DNA of 7,196 nt from Paracoccaceae bacterium (GTDB taxonomy: Bacteria > Pseudomonadota > Alphaproteobacteria > Rhodobacterales > Rhodobacteraceae), in assembly GCA_003564655.1 (NCBI GenBank), contig PXES01000326.1:1-7196 (forward strand), in the 5' to 3' direction. The translations under genes and the position numbers were made by a program. The notes under the pieces were generated by a model. The model ran no database searches. It was given only the letters and a program-made list of their open reading frames with translations, and was not told the origin of the DNA. Below, piece after piece: positions 4,240 to 7,196 of this stretch. The stretch's first letter is position 1, and each line of letters opens with the position of its first letter.

Positions 4240-6888
4240 ATGGCCAGCCTCAACGATATCCGTTCGACCTTTCTCGACTATTTCGCCCGGCAGGGACACG
4301 CCGTGGTGGACAGCTCGCCCCTCGTCCCGCGCAACGACCCGACGCTGATGTTCACCAATTCTGGCATGGTGCAGTTCAAGAACGTCTTCACCGGGCTGGA
4401 GCACCGCGATTACAGCCGCGCCACCACCAGCCAGAAATGTGTCCGCGCGGGCGGCAAGCATAACGACCTCGACAATGTCGGCTACACGGCCCGCCACCAT
4501 ACGTTTTTCGAGATGCTGGGCAATTTCAGCTTCGGCGACTACTTCAAGTCCGAGGCCATCCCCTTTGCCTGGGAATTGCTGACCCGCGATTTCGACATCC
4601 CCGCCGACCGGCTGCTGGTCACGGTCTATCACACCGATGACGAGGCCGCCGCAATCTGGAAGAATGTCGCAGGCCTGCCCGATGAGCGGATCATCCGCAT
4701 CCCAACCGACGACAATTTCTGGCGCATGGGACCGACCGGCCCCTGCGGTCCCTGCACCGAGATCTTCTTCGACCACGGCCCCAGCGTCTGGGGCGGCCCG
4801 CCGGGCAGCGCCGAGGAAGATGGCGACCGCTTCATCGAGATCTGGAACCTCGTCTTCATGCAGAACGAACAGCATGAGGATGGCCGCCTGACCGAACTGC
4901 CCAACCAGTCAATCGACACGGGCATGGGGCTGGAGCGGATCGGCGCGCTTCTGCAGGGCAAGCATGACAATTACGACACCGATCTCATGCGCGCGCTGAT
5001 CGAGGCCTCGGCGCATGCGACCTCGTCCGATCCCGACGGCCCCGGCAAGACCCATCACCGCGTCATCGCTGACCATCTGCGCGCCACCTCCTTCCTGATC
5101 GCCGACGGGGTGCTGCCGGGCAATGACGGACGTGGCTATGTGCTGCGCCGCATCATGCGCCGCGCGATGCGGCATGCCCATATGCTGGGCGCGGCCGATC
5201 CGCTGATGCACCGGCTGGTCCCGGCGCTGGTCACTCAGATGGGCGGCCATTTCACCGAGTTGCGCGCCGCGCAGGCGCTGATCACCGAGACCCTGCGCGC
5301 CGAGGAGACGCGCTTTCGCCAGACACTCGACCGGGGGCTGAAGCTGCTCGACGCCGAGCTGGAAAACCTGCCTGACGGCGCCACCCTGCCCGGTGAGGCT
5401 GCCTTCCGCCTCTACGACACCTATGGCTTTCCGCTCGACCTGACGCAGGACGCGCTGCGCGAGCGCGGTCGCGCGGTCGATGTGGCGGGTTTCGAGGCGG
5501 CGATGGCCGAGCAGAAGGCCCGTGCCCGCGCCGCCTGGTCGGGCACCGGCGCGGCCGCCGATGCCGCGATCTGGTTCGACCTTGCCGAGCGCTTCGGGGC
5601 GACCGAATTCCTCGGCTACGAGATGGAGGCCGCCGAGGGCCAGGTTCTGGCGCTCGTCGCGGACGGGGAGGAAGTGCGCGAGGCCACGGGGCAGGTGATG
5701 ATCGTCACCAACCAGACGCCATTTTACGCGGAAGCGGGCGGGCAGGTGGGCGACACCGGGCTGATCCGCGCGCCCGGCGGCCTCGCCCGTGTCACGGACA
5801 CCCGCCGCGCGGGGGGGCTGTTCTTTCATGTCGCCGAGGTGACCGAGGGCCGGATCGAGGCTGGCCAGCCCGTCAAGCTCGAGGTCGATCACCGTCGCCG
5901 CGCGGCCATTCGCGCCAACCACTCGGCCACGCATCTGCTGCACGAGGCGTTGCGCGCGGCCCTTGGCGATCACGTCGCGCAAAAGGGCTCGCTGAACGCC
6001 CCCGACCGGCTGCGTTTCGATTTCAGCCATGGCGCGGCACTGTCCGAGGCCGAGCACGCCCGCATCGAGGCCGAGGTCAACGCCTATATCCGCCAGAACA
6101 CCCCCGTCGAGACGCGGATCATGTCCCCCGACGAGGCCCGCGAAATGGGCGCGCAGGCGCTTTTCGGCGAGAAATACGGCGACGAGGTGCGCGTCGTCGC
6201 GATGGGCCGCCAGTCCGGCTCGGGCAAGGGGGTGGCGGGGGACACCTATTCGCTGGAACTCTGCGGCGGCACCCATGTCACCCGGACGGGAGAGATCGGG
6301 GCGTTTGTCTGCCTCAGTGACAGCGCCTCGTCCGCCGGGGTGCGGCGTATCGAGGCGCTGACCGGGCAGGCCGCGCTCGACCATCTGCGCGCGCAGGAGG
6401 CGCGGCTCACCCGGGTCGCCGGGCTGTTGAAGACGCCCACCGCCGATGTCGCCGAGCGCGTGCGCGCGCTTCTCGATGAACGCCGGGCGCTGGCCAATGA
6501 ACTCGCGCAGATCAAACGCAGCCAGGCCACGGAAGCAGCCGCCGATATCCGCGAGGTCGGCGGCGTGAAATTGATCGCCCAGCGCGTCGAGGGGGTGAGC
6601 GGCAAGGAGCTTCCCGGCCTGATCGACACGATGAAGGCACAGCTCGGCTCGGGTGCGGTGGTGTTGATCGCGGATACCGGCGCGAAACCGGCGGTCGCTG
6701 CGGGGGTGACGCAGGACCTGACCGCGCGCATCTCGGCGGTCGATCTGGTGCGCGCGGCGGTGACGGAACTCGGCGGCAAGGGCGGCGGCGGGCGGCCCGA
6801 CCTCGCCCAGGGCGGCGGCGCCGATATCGCGCAGGCCGATGCCGCATTCGAGGCGGTGGCCCGGCTGATCGCGGGGGTGGACGCATGA
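4240..6888 (+). CDS. alaS: Alanine--tRNA ligase
   Basis: Encodes 882 residues, the standard bacterial length. This cytoplasmic class II synthetase charges tRNA-Ala with alanine and hydrolyses mischarged Ser- and Gly-tRNA-Ala. Domains in order: class II catalytic core with motif 1 region (LMFTNSGMVQFKNVF, 36-50), motif 2 region (TTSQKCVRAGGKHNDLDNVG, 62-81, then ARHHTFFEMLGNFSFGDYF), the PTGPCGPCTE loop (165-174), and motif 3 (GRGYVLRRIMRRAMR, 297-311); tRNA-recognition helices; the editing domain with zinc ligands H561-SAT-H565 and C675-GGT-H679; then a coiled-coil-like stretch (about 715-770) and the C-Ala domain with its Gly-rich GGKGGGGRPDLAQGGG (845-860). All expected motifs are intact. 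The start is supported by GGAG 7 nt upstream and the family N-terminus (LNDIRSTFLDYFARQGH). It is translationally coupled to the DUF1330 gene through a 4-bp ATGA overlap. A G7 run at 5811-5817 does not disturb the frame. Confidence 0.98.
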   Translation: MASLNDIRSTFLDYFARQGHAVVDSSPLVPRNDPTLMFTNSGMVQFKNVFTGLEHRDYSRATTSQKCVRAGGKHNDLDNVGYTARHHTFFEMLGNFSFGDYFKSEAIPFAWELLTRDFDIPADRLLVTVYHTDDEAAAIWKNVAGLPDERIIRIPTDDNFWRMGPTGPCGPCTEIFFDHGPSVWGGPPGSAEEDGDRFIEIWNLVFMQNEQHEDGRLTELPNQSIDTGMGLERIGALLQGKHDNYDTDLMRALIEASAHATSSDPDGPGKTHHRVIADHLRATSFLIADGVLPGNDGRGYVLRRIMRRAMRHAHMLGAADPLMHRLVPALVTQMGGHFTELRAAQALITETLRAEETRFRQTLDRGLKLLDAELENLPDGATLPGEAAFRLYDTYGFPLDLTQDALRERGRAVDVAGFEAAMAEQKARARAAWSGTGAAADAAIWFDLAERFGATEFLGYEMEAAEGQVLALVADGEEVREATGQVMIVTNQTPFYAEAGGQVGDTGLIRAPGGLARVTDTRRAGGLFFHVAEVTEGRIEAGQPVKLEVDHRRRAAIRANHSATHLLHEALRAALGDHVAQKGSLNAPDRLRFDFSHGAALSEAEHARIEAEVNAYIRQNTPVETRIMSPDEAREMGAQALFGEKYGDEVRVVAMGRQSGSGKGVAGDTYSLELCGGTHVTRTGEIGAFVCLSDSASSAGVRRIEALTGQAALDHLRAQEARLTRVAGLLKTPTADVAERVRALLDERRALANELAQIKRSQATEAAADIREVGGVKLIAQRVEGVSGKELPGLIDTMKAQLGSGAVVLIADTGAKPAVAAGVTQDLTARISAVDLVRAAVTELGGKGGGGRPDLAQGGGADIAQADAAFEAVARLIAGVDA

Positions 6889-7172
6889 GCGCGCTCTGGA
6901 TCGCCCATGTGACCGTCACCGACGCCGAGGCGTATGGCGAATACGCGCGCCGCGCCACCGACGCGATTGCCGCGCATGGTGGCGTCTTCCTCGCCCGTGC
7001 CACGCGTTATGTGCAGCTCGAGGGCCGCGACCGTCCCCGCAATGTCGTCGCGCGCTTCCCCTCGATGGAAGCGGCGCTCGCCTGCTACAACTCGCCCGAA
7101 TACCAGGCGGCGCTGAGCTTCGCCAAGGGGGCCGCCGAACGCGACCTGGTCGTGGTCGAGGAATCCGCCTGA
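6885..7172 (+). CDS. DUF1330 family protein
   Basis: Encodes 95 residues, the usual length of DUF1330 proteins, which adopt a dimeric ferredoxin-like alpha/beta barrel fold. Recognisable segments: LWIAHVTVTDAEAYGEYARR (4-23), the HGGVFLARA strand (31-39), ARFPSMEAALACYNSPEYQA (56-75, the family's most conserved stretch), and a final hydrophobic strand (DLVVVEES). There is no signal peptide or membrane segment. Its ATG overlaps the alaS TGA (ATGA), so it is almost certainly translated by coupling with alaS from the same mRNA. The biochemical function of the family is not established, and the link to alaS may only be co-transcription. The frame is complete; 24 nt of non-coding sequence follow before the window ends. 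Confidence 0.92.
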   Translation: MSALWIAHVTVTDAEAYGEYARRATDAIAAHGGVFLARATRYVQLEGRDRPRNVVARFPSMEAALACYNSPEYQAALSFAKGAAERDLVVVEESA

Positions 7173-7196
7173 GCGCGCAACCCGGGCCAGGGGCGC

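Noticed and set aside
4909..6384. 491-codon minus-strand open frame inside alaS
   Set aside because: It is opposite a fully conserved alaS; the long frame follows from high GC and has no recognisable domain.
6789..6822. Repeated GGCGGCGG tracts near the end of alaS, considered as a repeat or quadruplex element
   Set aside because: They encode the conserved Gly-rich motif of the C-Ala domain and need no other explanation.

Overview
The window is high-GC DNA whose genes, codon use and order point to an alphaproteobacterium, most likely of the Rhodobacterales (Rhodobacter/Paracoccus/Roseobacter relatives). The best anchors are a complete alphaproteobacterial-type recA, a complete alaS, a small DUF1330 gene overlapping the alaS stop codon, and a GTTC-N7-GTaC LexA-type operator upstream of recA. 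No mobile element, CRISPR array, tRNA or rRNA gene was seen.

Layout: (1) Positions 6-375 (+) hold what looks like a decayed gene for a small exported protein, with an in-frame stop in its signal peptide and a one-base frameshift. (2) Positions 376-812 have no gene I can support. They contain a strong 67-nt hairpin (694-760) that should act as a bidirectional terminator for the two converging units; its loop, read on the minus strand, is a perfect GGGT-type G-quadruplex motif. (3) Positions 813-1697 (-) encode a PfkB-family sugar kinase resembling pseudouridine kinase. (4) A 73-bp divergent gap with a perfect 14-bp palindrome separates it from a short ORF (1771-2397, +) that resembles only the N-terminal part of an aldehyde dehydrogenase. 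This ORF runs tail-to-tail into a 67-aa DUF1127-like gene (2317-2520, -), overlapping it by 81 bp. (5) Positions 2521-2783 form the divergent control region between the DUF1127-like gene and recA. (6) recA (2784-3851, +). (7) A 388-bp gap contains a hairpin just after recA and another against the alaS ribosome binding site. (8) alaS (4240-6888, +) overlaps the DUF1330 gene (6885-7172, +) by 4 bp.

The right half (recA, alaS, DUF1330) is housekeeping: SOS-controlled recombination/repair, tRNA-Ala charging with editing, and a small ferredoxin-like-fold protein translationally coupled to alaS. The left half is more labile, with a probable pseudogene, an ALDH-like remnant, a nucleoside-kinase-like gene without its usual glycosidase partner in view, and a long non-coding stretch. 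I do not see a clear undescribed multi-gene system. The most unusual local structure is the G-quadruplex motif presented in the loop of the terminator hairpin.
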